A stretch of 64,000 bases of DNA from Pseudomonas xionganensis. Lineage in GTDB: Bacteria > Pseudomonadota > Gammaproteobacteria > Pseudomonadales > Pseudomonadaceae. Numbering within the stretch: position 1 is the first letter of the stretch; the number at the start of each line of letters is the position of its first letter. The stretch lies in the NCBI RefSeq assembly GCF_009763245.1, contig NZ_WKJZ01000001.1:62001-126000 (forward strand), given 5' to 3'. The notes beneath the pieces are model-generated. The model worked only from the letters and a program-made list of their open reading frames with translations, had not been told where the DNA came from and searched no databases. A program made the translations under genes and the position numbers. Of this stretch, positions 9,835 to 19,508 are shown piece by piece.

Positions 9835-10173
9835 ATGAGACTAGCGGACGCAATACCACTCCGCCTGACGGTGGAAAAACGAGAGCTGTACGAGGCCCAG
9901 GCGATGGCAGCAGAGCTACCGCTGAGCACCTACCTACGCAACCGGCTGGAACGCGAAGATGCCGTCATGGATGAGTTGCAGATGCTCAGGCGAGCAGTCG
10001 AGCGGATGACAGATCTGGCACCTGGAGAGCCCCAAGGCAGTAACGGCCTGCAAGGCATGGATGGCGTACTGCTGGAAATGTTGCTGACCTTGCGACAACT
10101 GGGCGGCGCTAAAAACGACCTAGCGCAGAAGGAAATTGCGCGTCAGGGCTATGAGGCATGGAGCGCAAAGTGA
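9835..10173 (+). CDS. MobC-like / ribbon-helix-helix mobilisation accessory protein
   Basis: Protein of 112 residues starting at ATG 9835, which has GGAG 4 bp before it; the frame is open further upstream but runs through the hairpin and repeat region. The N-terminus (MRLADAIPLRLTVEKRELYE, then LPLSTYLRNRLERED) has the strand-then-two-helices pattern of ribbon-helix-helix relaxosome proteins such as MobC. The C-terminal half is helical. MobC helps a relaxase open the origin of transfer. No relaxase follows: the type I restriction operon begins instead. Partner could therefore be supplied in trans. An alternative role is a ParR- or CopG-like repressor binding the 11-bp array upstream. Confidence 0.55.
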   Translation: MRLADAIPLRLTVEKRELYEAQAMAAELPLSTYLRNRLEREDAVMDELQMLRRAVERMTDLAPGEPQGSNGLQGMDGVLLEMLLTLRQLGGAKNDLAQKEIARQGYEAWSAK

Positions 10174-10337
10174 AACGCGGCTGAGGAAGGCCCGTGGCCT
10201 GCCGCGCACGGGCAAAGCTGAATACTGAGCAACTCAGTGCCATGGCCAAACTCGGCTCACCTTCGTTAAGCTGCAGCCACTTACGCGTAATAGAGCCCGT
10301 TTGGCGTAATGAGTGGAACGTAACCGAAGGATCGACC

Positions 10338-13300
10338 ATGGCAGCCAGCAGTAATTTCGCCTTTCTCCAGGAGCACGACCCGGTTTTCCTGCAGCTTGCG
10401 AGCACAGCCGAGCAGGTCTTCGCCAGCGATCCCAACACCACCCTGATCAAGTTGCGTCAACTCGGCGAAGCCTTGGCCCAGGATTTGGCCAGTCGCGCCG
10501 GCATCGAGTTCGATGCCACCACCACGCAGTCCGATCTCCTCTACAAGCTCAGCCGCGAGATCCAGTTGGATCAGAACATCCGCAGCCTGTTCCATACCCT
10601 GCGCGTCGAGGGTAACAAGGCAACCCACGAGTTTCGCACTCAGCACCGTGAGGCCATGGATGGGCTGAAGGTCGCCCGCGCCCTAGCCATCTGGTATCAC
10701 CAGTGCTTCGGCAAGAACGCCCATACGTTCAAACCCGGCCCCTTCGTCACCCCCGCAGACCCCAGCGCTCCGCTGCGCGACCTGCAAAGTCAGATCGAAC
10801 AGCTCAAGACGCAGCTCAGCGAATCCAGTCAGCAGTTGGAAAGCAACCAGCAACTGGCCGAGCTGCACAGGCGCGAAGCCGAAGAATACGCCGTGCTTGC
10901 CGAGCAGATGGATGCCGAATCACGCAGCCATAAGCAGCTAGCAGCCGAACACGAAGCCGCATTGCAAAAGCTGCGCAGTGAGCACGAACAAAGCCTCAAA
11001 GCTCTGCAGCAGCAACTGGCAGCCCAGCCCCAAGCCAGCAAACAGGTCGCCAAGCTGACTCAGCAGGCCAGCAACAGCTTCGACCTATCCGAAGACCTGA
11101 CCCGCATCTTGATCGACCAACAGTTGATAGATGCCGGCTGGGAGGCCGACTCCCTCGACCTCACCTACGGCAAGGGAGCGCGCCCGGAGAAGGGCAAGAA
11201 CAAGGCCATTGCCGAGTGGCCCACCAGCAGCCCCAAAGCCTGCGCTGACTACGTGCTGTTCGCCGGCCTCACGCCCATTGCCATCGTTGAAGCCAAGCGT
11301 AAGCGCATCAATATCGCCGACCGCATCCCCCAGGCCGAGCGCTATGCCCGTGAGTTCAACTTGACGACCGAGCATCAGCAGCCCTGGCTGCTAGCGGGTC
11401 AAACGCAACCCTGGAACGATGGCCAGGGTGGCCACTTCCGCGTGCCCTTTGCCTTTGCCTGCAACGGCCGGCCCTTTATCAAGCAGCTCGCCGAACAGTC
11501 CGGCACCTGGTTCCGTGACCTGCGCAGCCCGGCCAACACGCGCAGGCCGCTGCCTGACTTCCACACCCCGAATGACCTGCTCGACCTGCTCAAACGCAGC
11601 CAGGCAGACGCCGAAACCAAGCTCAAGGCCGAAGGCTTCGCCTACCTCAAGCTGCGCGACTACCAGGAAAAAGCCATCCAGGCCGTGGAGCAGGCCCTGG
11701 CCAACAATCAGCGTGACTGCCTGCTGGCCATGGCCACCGGTACCGGGAAAACCCGCACCATCATTGGCCTGATGTACCGTTTTCTGAAGGCCGAACGCTT
11801 CAAACGCATCCTCTTTCTGGTTGACCGCAGCGCCCTCGGCCAACAGGCCATTGACTCGTTCAACGACACCACGCTTGAGCAGAACCACACCCTGGCGCAG
11901 ATCTACGACATCAAAGAGCTGGGCGATATGGCCGCCGAGGCGGAAACCCGCGTCCAGGTCGCCACCGTGCAAGCCATGGTCAGCCGCATCTTCCGCTCGG
12001 ATAACCCGCCGCCCGTGGGCGAGTTCGACTGCATCATCGTCGACGAAGCCCACCGGGGTTATACCCTCGACCAGGAAATGACCGAAGGCGAACTGGCCGT
12101 GCGTGATCACAGCCAGTACCTCTCGCAATACCGCCGCGTGCTCGACCACTTCGACGCCTGCCGTATCGGCCTCACCGCCACCCCGGCCAAGCACACCAGT
12201 GAGATATTCGGTAAACCGGTGTACACCTACAGCTACCGCGAGGCCGTGGCCGACGATTGGCTGGTAGATCACGAACCACCGATCCGCTACGAAACCCAGC
12301 TCAGCAAGCACGGCATCCGCTTCGAGAAAGGCGAGTCGGTCAGCGTTATCAACACCCAAACCGGCGAAGTCGACGTAGCCGAGCTGGAAGATGAACTCAG
12401 CTTCAACATCGAGTCGTTCAACCGCCGCGTGATCACCCCGGCCTTTGACAAGGTCATCTGTGATGAACTGGCCAAGGAGCTGGACCCGTTTGGCGAAGAG
12501 AAGACCATGATCTTCTGCGTCAACCAGGCCCATGCCGAGCGGGTCAAGAACCTACTCGACGAAGCCTTCAAAGAAGCCTACGGCGAGCAGTACAACCAGG
12601 CCGCAGTGGAAATCATCACCGGCCAGAGCGACAAGGTTGAAACGCTGATTCGCCGCTACAAGAACGAGCCCACCCCCAATATCGCCATCACTGTCGACCT
12701 GCTCACCACCGGTATCGACGTACCGAAAATCTGCAACCTGGTGTTCATGCGTCGCGTACGTTCGCGCATCCTCTACGAGCAGATGAAAGGCCGCGCCACC
12801 CGTCGCTGCGACGACATCGGCAAAACCGTATTCCGCATCTACGACCCCGTCGATCTTTACGCCAGCCTGGAAGCGGTCGACACCATGAAGCCCCTGGTGA
12901 AGAACCCCAACATCAGCCTGGAGCAACTGGTCAGCGAACTCACCAGCGGAGCCAGCCATGACGCACCCGGCAGCCAGGACGACAGCAGCCACGCCCATGA
13001 CGTGCTCGACCAACTGAGCCAGCGCGTCATGCGTATCCTGCGCAAGGCCCAGCACAAGGCCGAGGACAAACCCACGCTGAAGAAAAAGCTCGATGAGCTT
13101 CAAGAAGTGTGGGGCGTTGAGCCGGCCCAATTACATAAACATCTGCACGACCTTGGCCCGCAGCAAGCGGCCAACTTCGTCCGCCAACACAGCCAGTTGC
13201 TCAACCAGCTCGCTGCCGTCAGCGCCCTGCTCGGTTCGGAGAACTACCCGGTTATCTCCACCCACAGCGACGAACTACTGCTGCGCGAGCAAAACTACGG

Positions 13301-13814
13301 AAAAAACCAGAAGCCGGCTGACTACCTGGAAAGCTTTAACGACTTTATTCGCACCCAGCTCAACCAGTCCGCCGCCCTTGGCGTGGTGGTCAACCGCCCC
13401 CGCGACCTGACCCGCGAGCAACTGCGCGAAGTCCGCCTGCTGCTCGACCAGCATGGTTTCAGCGAAGCCAGCCTGAAAAGCGCCTGGCGCAATCAGACCA
13501 ACCAGGAAATCGCCGCCAGCATCATCGGCTATATCCGCCAGGCCGCCATCGGCGAGGCCCTATTGCCCTTCGACCAGCGTGTGGCCCAGGCCATGCAGAC
13601 CATCTACAGCCTGCAGCCCTGGACGCCCGTGCAACGCAAATGGCTGGATCGTCTGGCCAAGCAACTGGTGCATGAGGTGGTCATCGACCCGCAGCAGGTC
13701 AACGATGCCTTCCGTAACGATGGCGGCCTCAAGGCGCTGGATCGCAACCTGGGCGGCAACCTGGATACAGTACTGGACACGCTCAACCAACATCTCTGGC
13801 CCCAGGCCAGCTAA
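10338..13814 (+). CDS. hsdR: Type I restriction endonuclease, R subunit
   Basis: Motor and nuclease subunit of a type I restriction system, 1158 residues. It translocates DNA with ATP and cuts it when the HsdM-HsdS part finds an unmethylated site. Order of parts: an N-terminal DUF4145-like domain (about 1-120), a coiled coil (about 140-225), the nuclease domain with ADYVLF...AIVEAKR (about 295-320), the SF2 helicase with ATGTGKT (about 465), DEAH (about 570), GLTATP (about 610), then the EcoEI-type C-terminal domain. I chose ATG 10338; a longer open frame to 10194 crosses a 15-bp palindrome (10224-10238) and looks like leader. It is the first gene of the restriction locus. The length is normal and all motifs are present. 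Confidence 0.95.
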   Translation: MAASSNFAFLQEHDPVFLQLASTAEQVFASDPNTTLIKLRQLGEALAQDLASRAGIEFDATTTQSDLLYKLSREIQLDQNIRSLFHTLRVEGNKATHEFRTQHREAMDGLKVARALAIWYHQCFGKNAHTFKPGPFVTPADPSAPLRDLQSQIEQLKTQLSESSQQLESNQQLAELHRREAEEYAVLAEQMDAESRSHKQLAAEHEAALQKLRSEHEQSLKALQQQLAAQPQASKQVAKLTQQASNSFDLSEDLTRILIDQQLIDAGWEADSLDLTYGKGARPEKGKNKAIAEWPTSSPKACADYVLFAGLTPIAIVEAKRKRINIADRIPQAERYAREFNLTTEHQQPWLLAGQTQPWNDGQGGHFRVPFAFACNGRPFIKQLAEQSGTWFRDLRSPANTRRPLPDFHTPNDLLDLLKRSQADAETKLKAEGFAYLKLRDYQEKAIQAVEQALANNQRDCLLAMATGTGKTRTIIGLMYRFLKAERFKRILFLVDRSALGQQAIDSFNDTTLEQNHTLAQIYDIKELGDMAAEAETRVQVATVQAMVSRIFRSDNPPPVGEFDCIIVDEAHRGYTLDQEMTEGELAVRDHSQYLSQYRRVLDHFDACRIGLTATPAKHTSEIFGKPVYTYSYREAVADDWLVDHEPPIRYETQLSKHGIRFEKGESVSVINTQTGEVDVAELEDELSFNIESFNRRVITPAFDKVICDELAKELDPFGEEKTMIFCVNQAHAERVKNLLDEAFKEAYGEQYNQAAVEIITGQSDKVETLIRRYKNEPTPNIAITVDLLTTGIDVPKICNLVFMRRVRSRILYEQMKGRATRRCDDIGKTVFRIYDPVDLYASLEAVDTMKPLVKNPNISLEQLVSELTSGASHDAPGSQDDSSHAHDVLDQLSQRVMRILRKAQHKAEDKPTLKKKLDELQEVWGVEPAQLHKHLHDLGPQQAANFVRQHSQLLNQLAAVSALLGSENYPVISTHSDELLLREQNYGKNQKPADYLESFNDFIRTQLNQSAALGVVVNRPRDLTREQLREVRLLLDQHGFSEASLKSAWRNQTNQEIAASIIGYIRQAAIGEALLPFDQRVAQAMQTIYSLQPWTPVQRKWLDRLAKQLVHEVVIDPQQVNDAFRNDGGLKALDRNLGGNLDTVLDTLNQHLWPQAS

Positions 13815-13835
13815 CCCAACGGCAAGGAAGTCCCC

Positions 13836-14495
13836 ATGCAAAAGCTCCCCCAAACCCTAATTGGCAGCGTGCTGCTCGGTGCCTGCTCCCTGGCCCAAGC
13901 AAGCACCGTGGCCGAAGTATTCAACGGTGAAATGCTCGGCACCAACCAGCGCTACTTCGAGTCCATTGCGGGCATCCCTCGCGAGTCCTTTGGCGACGAG
14001 CACAAGTTCCGCGTTCAGGGCTGCAACATCACCGCCACCATGACTGAAGGCAGCGTCAGTACGTTGCGCCTGGAACTAACCCCCCAGTGCCAAGCCGACC
14101 TGACTCAATTCGTTGGCGATTACGCACCGACCCCTGGCCAACCCCTGACCTTCGGTGCGTTCGAACAAGCCTCCGGCGGCGGCTTGAGCTACCACGCCGA
14201 TTGCCTGAGCGGTTGCGGCAACTCATATGACCCATCCGTTTACGGCCACTGGGAAGGCCCGCGCGCTGTCGATTTTATGGAAGTGCTGCTGGAAGCCGTG
14301 CAGGTTGAGGACGCTGCCATTGAGGCCGCCGATATCTGGCGTAACCAGATGATCAAGACCATGGGCGAGGACTGGGTTATGGATGGCCAGTTCAACTGCA
14401 ACCGCCAGTTCGACCCCGTTGCCCGGCAAGCCCTCAACGCTGTTCAGGTCACGGCCGTCACTGTCGGCCAGCAACTGCGGGTACCCGGCTGCTGA
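13836..14495 (+). CDS. Secreted protein of unknown function inside the restriction locus
   Basis: Protein of 219 residues with a clear Sec signal peptide (1-22, cleavage near AQAS), so it is probably periplasmic. The mature part has several cysteines (in VQGCNIT, PQCQAD, ADCLSGCGNS, FNCNRQ and the last residue) that could form disulfides. I recognise no family. It starts 21 bp after hsdR and the two may share a message, which is odd for an exported protein in a restriction operon. It may be a passenger gene or an envelope-side partner; there is no evidence for either. Confidence 0.8.
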   Translation: MQKLPQTLIGSVLLGACSLAQASTVAEVFNGEMLGTNQRYFESIAGIPRESFGDEHKFRVQGCNITATMTEGSVSTLRLELTPQCQADLTQFVGDYAPTPGQPLTFGAFEQASGGGLSYHADCLSGCGNSYDPSVYGHWEGPRAVDFMEVLLEAVQVEDAAIEAADIWRNQMIKTMGEDWVMDGQFNCNRQFDPVARQALNAVQVTAVTVGQQLRVPGC

Positions 14496-14743
14496 AACGA
14501 AACACAGAGCCGGTTAGCCCACACAATTGGCTCACCCAATGAGCCGAATAAACCTGCTAATCGGCTCACAGCTAAGCGGCCTGTCGATGTCCCCACCCAG
14601 CCCCCGGCCGCTCAGCTACCCCGCTGTGGGAGCACTAAGCGCAACCCGCCCGCATCAACACGCTAAGACCTCTCTACTTTTACGCTTGCCAAAAACTCAA
14701 TTAAAGCCAAGAATCAACAAAATTTCGTTAGAAGTTGAAGAAT

Positions 14744-15931
14744 ATGATCAAGTCCATGCGTATCTCGAACTTCTACAGCTTTGCTGGCGAAACCGAAGTC
14801 GACTTCACCCTCGGCAAGAAACCCACCCCCTCCGGCTTCGATATCGACCTGGCTGATGGCAGCAGGCTGAACAAAGTCATAGCGGTGGTTGGGGCCAATG
14901 GTTCAGGCAAGACACAGCTCATCAAGCCACTGGCGTTTCTCAGTTGGTTCATCTGTGATTCGTTTCTGGAGAACGACCCAGACAGTGCGATTTTTTACCG
15001 CCCCCATCGTCTGCACGCCTCAGAAGAGACGCTCATAGAAATCGACTTCCTGCTGGCCGGCGTCGAACATCGCTATCAGCTCGCCCTTCAGTCGGGGCAG
15101 GTGATCCGAGAAGTTCTGCTGCAACGAACCAGCAGCCAGTTCAGTTACCTGTTCCGCCGCGAGCGTCATGGCGAAGGCTTCAGCTTCAAGCAAAAAGGCT
15201 TTCCCTTCCCCAAGGCCCAGGCCGAAAGCATTCGTGCCAATGCGTCACTGCTGGCCGCCGCCCACAGCTACGACATTCGCGAAGCGCAACCTTTCATCGA
15301 GTATTTCGAGCGGGTGACCAGCAACGTCAACGCCATGGGCCGGCGCCACTTCCAGCATGGCGAGGTGTTTGTCGCAGCGAGGGATTATGAGCAGGTACCC
15401 CAGCTCAAGGTGCGGATGGTGGAAGCCATGCGCGAGTTTGACCTTGGCCTGAGCGACATCGCCATTCGCCAGCGCGTAATTACCCGTGAAGATGGCAGCG
15501 CCAGTACGCTACACGAAGCCTTCGGACTGCACCGCAACAACGCTGGCCACGAGTTCGAGCTGAGCTTCTTTGACGAATCCAGCGGTACACAGTCCGCTTT
15601 CGTGCTGCTAGGGAAAATCCTGCATGCCTTGGAGTATGGCGGTATCGCCGTTATCGATGAAATCGACAACGACCTGCACCCACACCTGATGCCACGCATT
15701 CTCGACTGGTTTCGTTTCGAACACAGCAATCCGCATCAGGCCCAACTGATCTTCACCTGTCACACACCGGAGCTGCTCAACCATCTGCAGAAGCATCAGG
15801 TCTACCTCTGCGAGAAGCGTGACCAATGCTCCGAAGCCTGGCGCCTGGATGAAGTTCAGGGCCTACGAGCCGACGACAACCTTTATGCCAAATACATGGC
15901 AGGTGCCCTTGGTGGGGTGCCGGATCTATGA
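14744..15931 (+). CDS. AAA family ATPase, RloA / AbiLi-like
   Basis: Cytoplasmic ATPase of 395 residues of the SMC/OLD-like AAA group. It begins with the typical MRISNFYSF strand, has a Walker A GANGSGKT (about 50-57), a signature-type segment SSGTQSAFVLLGKIL, a Walker B IDEIDNDLHPHL (about 303-314) and the switch histidine in IFTCHTPELL. It overlaps the next gene by 4 bp (ATGA at 15928), which encodes a TOPRIM protein; this ATPase-plus-nuclease pair is the RloA/RloB or AbiL arrangement known beside type I restriction genes and linked to abortive phage defence. ATG 14744 is preceded by GAAG; ATG 14756 is possible. The gap before it (14496-14743) holds only imperfect GGCTCA inverted repeats. 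Confidence 0.88.
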   Translation: MIKSMRISNFYSFAGETEVDFTLGKKPTPSGFDIDLADGSRLNKVIAVVGANGSGKTQLIKPLAFLSWFICDSFLENDPDSAIFYRPHRLHASEETLIEIDFLLAGVEHRYQLALQSGQVIREVLLQRTSSQFSYLFRRERHGEGFSFKQKGFPFPKAQAESIRANASLLAAAHSYDIREAQPFIEYFERVTSNVNAMGRRHFQHGEVFVAARDYEQVPQLKVRMVEAMREFDLGLSDIAIRQRVITREDGSASTLHEAFGLHRNNAGHEFELSFFDESSGTQSAFVLLGKILHALEYGGIAVIDEIDNDLHPHLMPRILDWFRFEHSNPHQAQLIFTCHTPELLNHLQKHQVYLCEKRDQCSEAWRLDEVQGLRADDNLYAKYMAGALGGVPDL

Positions 15932-16461
15932 AGCGAGCAGTGCGCAAAGCGCAGCGCAATCTCATGCGCAGCACCCTGCTGGTGGTGGGCGAAGGGGCGG
16001 ATGACCGAGCCTTCGTAACCCATATGAAACAGCTCTACTGCCCGCGCGACAGCGGCATCAGCGTCAAGGTCGAAGCGGGTGATGGCGGCTCGCCGGGCAA
16101 CGTCATCACCCACGCCATTCGCAAGTACCAGGGCAAGGACTATGACCGACGTCTGTTCCTGCTGGATGCCGACCTGCCACCTGACGAAGCTGACTACAAA
16201 CGCGCCGCCAAAGAGGGCTATGAAATCATTCTTTGGCGGCCACAGTGCCTTGAAGGTGCTTTGCTCGATACCTTGGGCGAGCAGGTGGGTGAACACGAAA
16301 GCAGCCAACAGCTCAAGGCTCGCCTGCATCCTCGCCTGGATGGCAGACACACTGACGCCGCCGCCTACGCAACGCTCTTCACCCGGCAGATACTGGATGC
16401 CGGGCGAAATACCGCCGTCACCCAGGTACGCACAGCATTACAGCCCCCCGCTGGTAACTAA
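15928..16461 (+). CDS. TOPRIM nuclease-like protein, RloB / AbiLii-like
   Basis: Protein of 177 residues with the TOPRIM acidic set: Glu22 in VVGEGADD and Asp80-x-Asp82 in FLLDADLP. Later WRPQCLEGALL resembles the conserved end of RloB proteins. It is coupled to the ATPase upstream by a 4-bp overlap, so the pair likely forms one complex in which ATPase sensing releases nuclease activity. It is shorter than the AriB partner of PARIS systems, which makes RloB/AbiLii the better match. A terminator-like hairpin follows at 16552. Confidence 0.8.
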   Translation: MKRAVRKAQRNLMRSTLLVVGEGADDRAFVTHMKQLYCPRDSGISVKVEAGDGGSPGNVITHAIRKYQGKDYDRRLFLLDADLPPDEADYKRAAKEGYEIILWRPQCLEGALLDTLGEQVGEHESSQQLKARLHPRLDGRHTDAAAYATLFTRQILDAGRNTAVTQVRTALQPPAGN

Positions 16462-16551
16462 GGCGCGCATGGCCATCCTTGAAAAGCCCCGCTTTGGCCA
16501 CTACCCTCGGCAACCACATACCCGCCATGCCTCTGACTGCGCCGGCAGCCA

Positions 16552-16574
16552 CGCACAAATCGTGCGGGTTTTTT
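16552..16574 (+). terminator. Terminator between rloB-like gene and hsdM
   Basis: CGCAC-aaatc-GTGCG stem (16552-16566) followed by GG and a run of six T. It separates the hsdR-rloAB part from hsdM and ends only about 20 bp before the hsdM start, so it could also modulate read-through. Confidence 0.65.
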
Positions 16575-16593
16575 ATTTCTGCTAGGAAGCCCC

Positions 16594-18141
16594 ATGACCA
16601 ACTCCGATATCGTTCAGAAGCTCTGGAACCTCTGCGACGTACTGCGCGACGACGGCATCAACTACAGCGACTACGTCACCGAGCTGGTCTTGCTGCTGTT
16701 TATCAAGATGGAATACGAGCAAGTCCAGAACAACGATAACTTCGCCCACAAGCTGCCTGAGGGGGCACGCTGGCCCGATCTGGCCGACAAATCCGGTCTC
16801 AACCTGCTCGATCACTACAGGCAGATGCTGCTGGATCTGGGCAAGAACAGCGACCCGCTAATCGCCGCCATCTACGCCGACGCGCAAACGCGCCTGAAAG
16901 AACCGCGTCACCTGGAACAGTTGATCAAAAGCCTGGACGGCATCGACTGGTTCAGCGCCCGCCAAGATGGTCTGGGCGATCTCTACGAAGGCCTGCTGGA
17001 GAAGAACGCCAGCGAAACCAAATCCGGCGCGGGCCAGTACTTCACTCCGCGTCCGTTGATCGACAGCATCATCAACTGCCTCAAGCCGCAGCCCGGTGAA
17101 ACCATCCAGGACCCGGCTGCTGGCACCGCAGGCTTCTTGATTGCCGCCGATGCCTATATCAAGCAGCACACCGACGACCTTTACGACCTCGATGAGAAAG
17201 CTCGTAGCTTCCAGCGCAACCGCGCCTTTGTCGGCATCGAACTGGTGCCCGGCACCCGCCGCCTAGCCCTGATGAACACCTTGCTGCACGGCATGGAAGG
17301 CGATGAGGAAGGCGTGGTGCACCTGGGCAACGCCCTCGGTAAGACCGGCGCCAACCTGCCCAAGGTCGACGTGATCCTCTCCAACCCGCCGTTCGGCACC
17401 GCCAAGGGCGGCGGCGGCCCGACCCGCGACGACCTCACCTACCGCACCAGCAACAAGCAGCTGGCCTTCCTTCAGCACATCTACCGCGGCCTCAAGCCCG
17501 GCGGCCGCGCCGCCGTGGTGCTGCCAGACAACGTGCTGTTCGAGGCCGGCGTCGGCACCGACGTACGCCGCGACCTGATGGACAAGTGCAACCTGCACAC
17601 CATCCTGCGTCTACCCACCGGCATCTTCTACGCCCAGGGCGTAAAGACCAATGTGCTGTTCTTCCAAAAAGGCACGCAGGCCAATCCGCGTCAGGAACAG
17701 GGCTGCACCCAGCGCGTGTGGATTTTTGATCTGCGCAGCAATATGCCGAGCTTCGGCAAACGCACGCCCTTTGGCGCGGCGCACCTCAAACCCTTCGAGG
17801 ACGCCTACGGCGATGATCCCAACGGCCACAGCCCGCGCGCCGAAAACGTCGAAGGGATTGGCGAGCTGAGCCGCTTCCGCGTTTTCACCCGCGAGCAGAT
17901 CCGCGAGCGTGGCGACTCGCTGGATATCAGCTGGCTCAAGGACGACAGCAGCCTCGATGCCGCCGACCTTCCGGCCCCGGAAGTGCTGGCCGGCGAGGCC
18001 ATGGCCGAACTGACCGAAGCGCTGCATGAGCTGGAAGAGCTGATGAAGGCGCTGGGGGCTGGCGATGAAGTGGCGGCGCAGAAGCAGTTGATGGCGGAGG
18101 TGATGGGGCTTTCGGTGGTTCAGGAGGCTGGGGATGAGTGA
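16594..18141 (+). CDS. hsdM: Type I restriction-modification DNA methyltransferase, M subunit
   Basis: N6-adenine methyltransferase of 515 residues that protects host sites and forms the core of the type I complex. The N-terminal HsdM helical bundle (about 1-125) is followed by the catalytic domain with the AdoMet motif DPAAGTAGF (about 172-180) and the adenine methylase motif NPPF (about 263-266) followed by a Gly-rich loop. The C-terminus is helical. It overlaps hsdS by 8 bp (18134-18141), showing coupled translation. Length and motifs are complete. Confidence 0.97.
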   Translation: MTNSDIVQKLWNLCDVLRDDGINYSDYVTELVLLLFIKMEYEQVQNNDNFAHKLPEGARWPDLADKSGLNLLDHYRQMLLDLGKNSDPLIAAIYADAQTRLKEPRHLEQLIKSLDGIDWFSARQDGLGDLYEGLLEKNASETKSGAGQYFTPRPLIDSIINCLKPQPGETIQDPAAGTAGFLIAADAYIKQHTDDLYDLDEKARSFQRNRAFVGIELVPGTRRLALMNTLLHGMEGDEEGVVHLGNALGKTGANLPKVDVILSNPPFGTAKGGGGPTRDDLTYRTSNKQLAFLQHIYRGLKPGGRAAVVLPDNVLFEAGVGTDVRRDLMDKCNLHTILRLPTGIFYAQGVKTNVLFFQKGTQANPRQEQGCTQRVWIFDLRSNMPSFGKRTPFGAAHLKPFEDAYGDDPNGHSPRAENVEGIGELSRFRVFTREQIRERGDSLDISWLKDDSSLDAADLPAPEVLAGEAMAELTEALHELEELMKALGAGDEVAAQKQLMAEVMGLSVVQEAGDE

Positions 18142-19483
18142 GTTGCCAGAGGGGTGGGCAATAACCTCACTCGGTGAGATCGCTGTCTGGGGATCAGGCG
18201 GAACACCGTCTCGCAGTGAGCCCAGCTTCTACGGCGGCTCAATACCCTGGATCAAAAGTGGCGAGCTTAATTCTCGCTACGTAAAAAGCACCGAAGAGAG
18301 CATTACTGAAGCAGCCGTGAGTGGGTCTAGTGCCAAAATCTTTCCTGCTGGCTCAGTAGCTATTGCGATGTACGGGGCCACCATCGGTAAAACAGCCATT
18401 CTCGGAGTTGATGCAGCAACGAACCAAGCATGTGCTGTAGGTATTCCAGTCGAAGGCCTGACCGATACGGATTTCTTGTACCGACTGCTACAGAATGAAA
18501 AAGATGCCTTCATTGAAAAAGGAAAGGGCGGAGCTCAGCCGAACATTTCACAGGCAGTGATTAAGGCGCATGAAATCAGCTTGCCGCCGCTCGCCGAACA
18601 AACCCGCATCGCCGCCAAACTCGACGAACTGCTGGCCCAGGTCGATACCCTCAAAGCCCGCATCGACGGCATCCCCGCGCTGCTCAAACGCTTCCGCCAA
18701 TCCGTCCTCGCCGCCGCCGTTTCCGGGCGGTTGACGGAGGAGTGGCGAGCTACGCTACAAAGCGCTGAATGCTGGAAAACAGTGCCCGTAGGTGCTTTGT
18801 GCAGTAGCGCATTCGACGGCCCATTCGGCTCAAAGCTCAAATCAGATGACTACACAGCAGAAGGTGTCCGTGTCGTCCGACTTGAGAATATCGGCCATCT
18901 GAGCTTTATCGGAGAGAAGAAGACATTTATTAGCGTGGCAAAGCACGCTGAACTCTCCAAAAACACGCTTAGAACGGGCGACATCCTGTTTTCCTCGTTC
19001 GTAGATGAAGAGATTCGTGTATGTCGCCTCCCCAAGAGCGAGGAGGTCTTCATCAACAAAGCAGACTGTTTCTGCCTGCGCATAGATGACACTACTGCGA
19101 ATCCATCCTTCGTGATGTACGCACTGGCAGCCAAACACACCTACCAACGAATTAGGGAATCCGTTCACGGGGCAACACGGCCGCGGATTAATCTTGGTTT
19201 CTTAAAAAGCTTTGAGATTGAACTCCCGCCGCAGGCCGAACAAACCGAAATCGTCCGCTGCATCGAACAGCTCTTCGCCTTCGCCGACCAACTGGAAGCC
19301 AAAGTTGCCTCGGCCAAAAGCCGTATCGACCAGCTGACCCAAAGTATCCTGGCCAAGGCTTTCAGAGGCGAACTAGTGCCGCAAAACCCGAGCGACGAAC
19401 CGGCCAGCGTGCTGCTGGAACGCATCCAAGCCCAACGCGCCGCCACGCCCAAAGCCAAGCGCGGCAGAAAGGCATCGGCGTGA
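18134..19483 (+). CDS. hsdS: Type I restriction-modification specificity subunit
   Basis: DNA-recognition subunit of 449 residues with two target recognition domains: TRD1 about 1-150 (LPEGWAITSLGEIAVWGSGG start) and TRD2 about 215-365, each followed by a conserved coiled-coil spacer (LPPLAEQTRIAAKLDELLAQ near 155; LPPQAEQTEIVRCIEQLFAF near 370). The two TRDs give the bipartite target. TRD codons are less GC-rich than the spacers, as usual for exchanged specificity domains. The last 80 codons are duplicated immediately downstream (19480-19854), so the gene has been involved in recombination. Confidence 0.95.
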   Translation: MSELPEGWAITSLGEIAVWGSGGTPSRSEPSFYGGSIPWIKSGELNSRYVKSTEESITEAAVSGSSAKIFPAGSVAIAMYGATIGKTAILGVDAATNQACAVGIPVEGLTDTDFLYRLLQNEKDAFIEKGKGGAQPNISQAVIKAHEISLPPLAEQTRIAAKLDELLAQVDTLKARIDGIPALLKRFRQSVLAAAVSGRLTEEWRATLQSAECWKTVPVGALCSSAFDGPFGSKLKSDDYTAEGVRVVRLENIGHLSFIGEKKTFISVAKHAELSKNTLRTGDILFSSFVDEEIRVCRLPKSEEVFINKADCFCLRIDDTTANPSFVMYALAAKHTYQRIRESVHGATRPRINLGFLKSFEIELPPQAEQTEIVRCIEQLFAFADQLEAKVASAKSRIDQLTQSILAKAFRGELVPQNPSDEPASVLLERIQAQRAATPKAKRGRKASA

Positions 19484-19508
19484 GCCGCGTCGAACAACTC
19501 TTCGCCTT

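Noticed and set aside
14527..14856. Plus-strand frame of 109 codons before the RloA-like gene
   Set aside because: Its end overlaps rloA in another frame, and it has no similarity or good ribosome site.
14744..16461. PARIS (AriA/AriB) system
   Set aside because: The TOPRIM partner is only 177 residues and resembles RloB/AbiLii more than AriB; kept as RloA/RloB-like.
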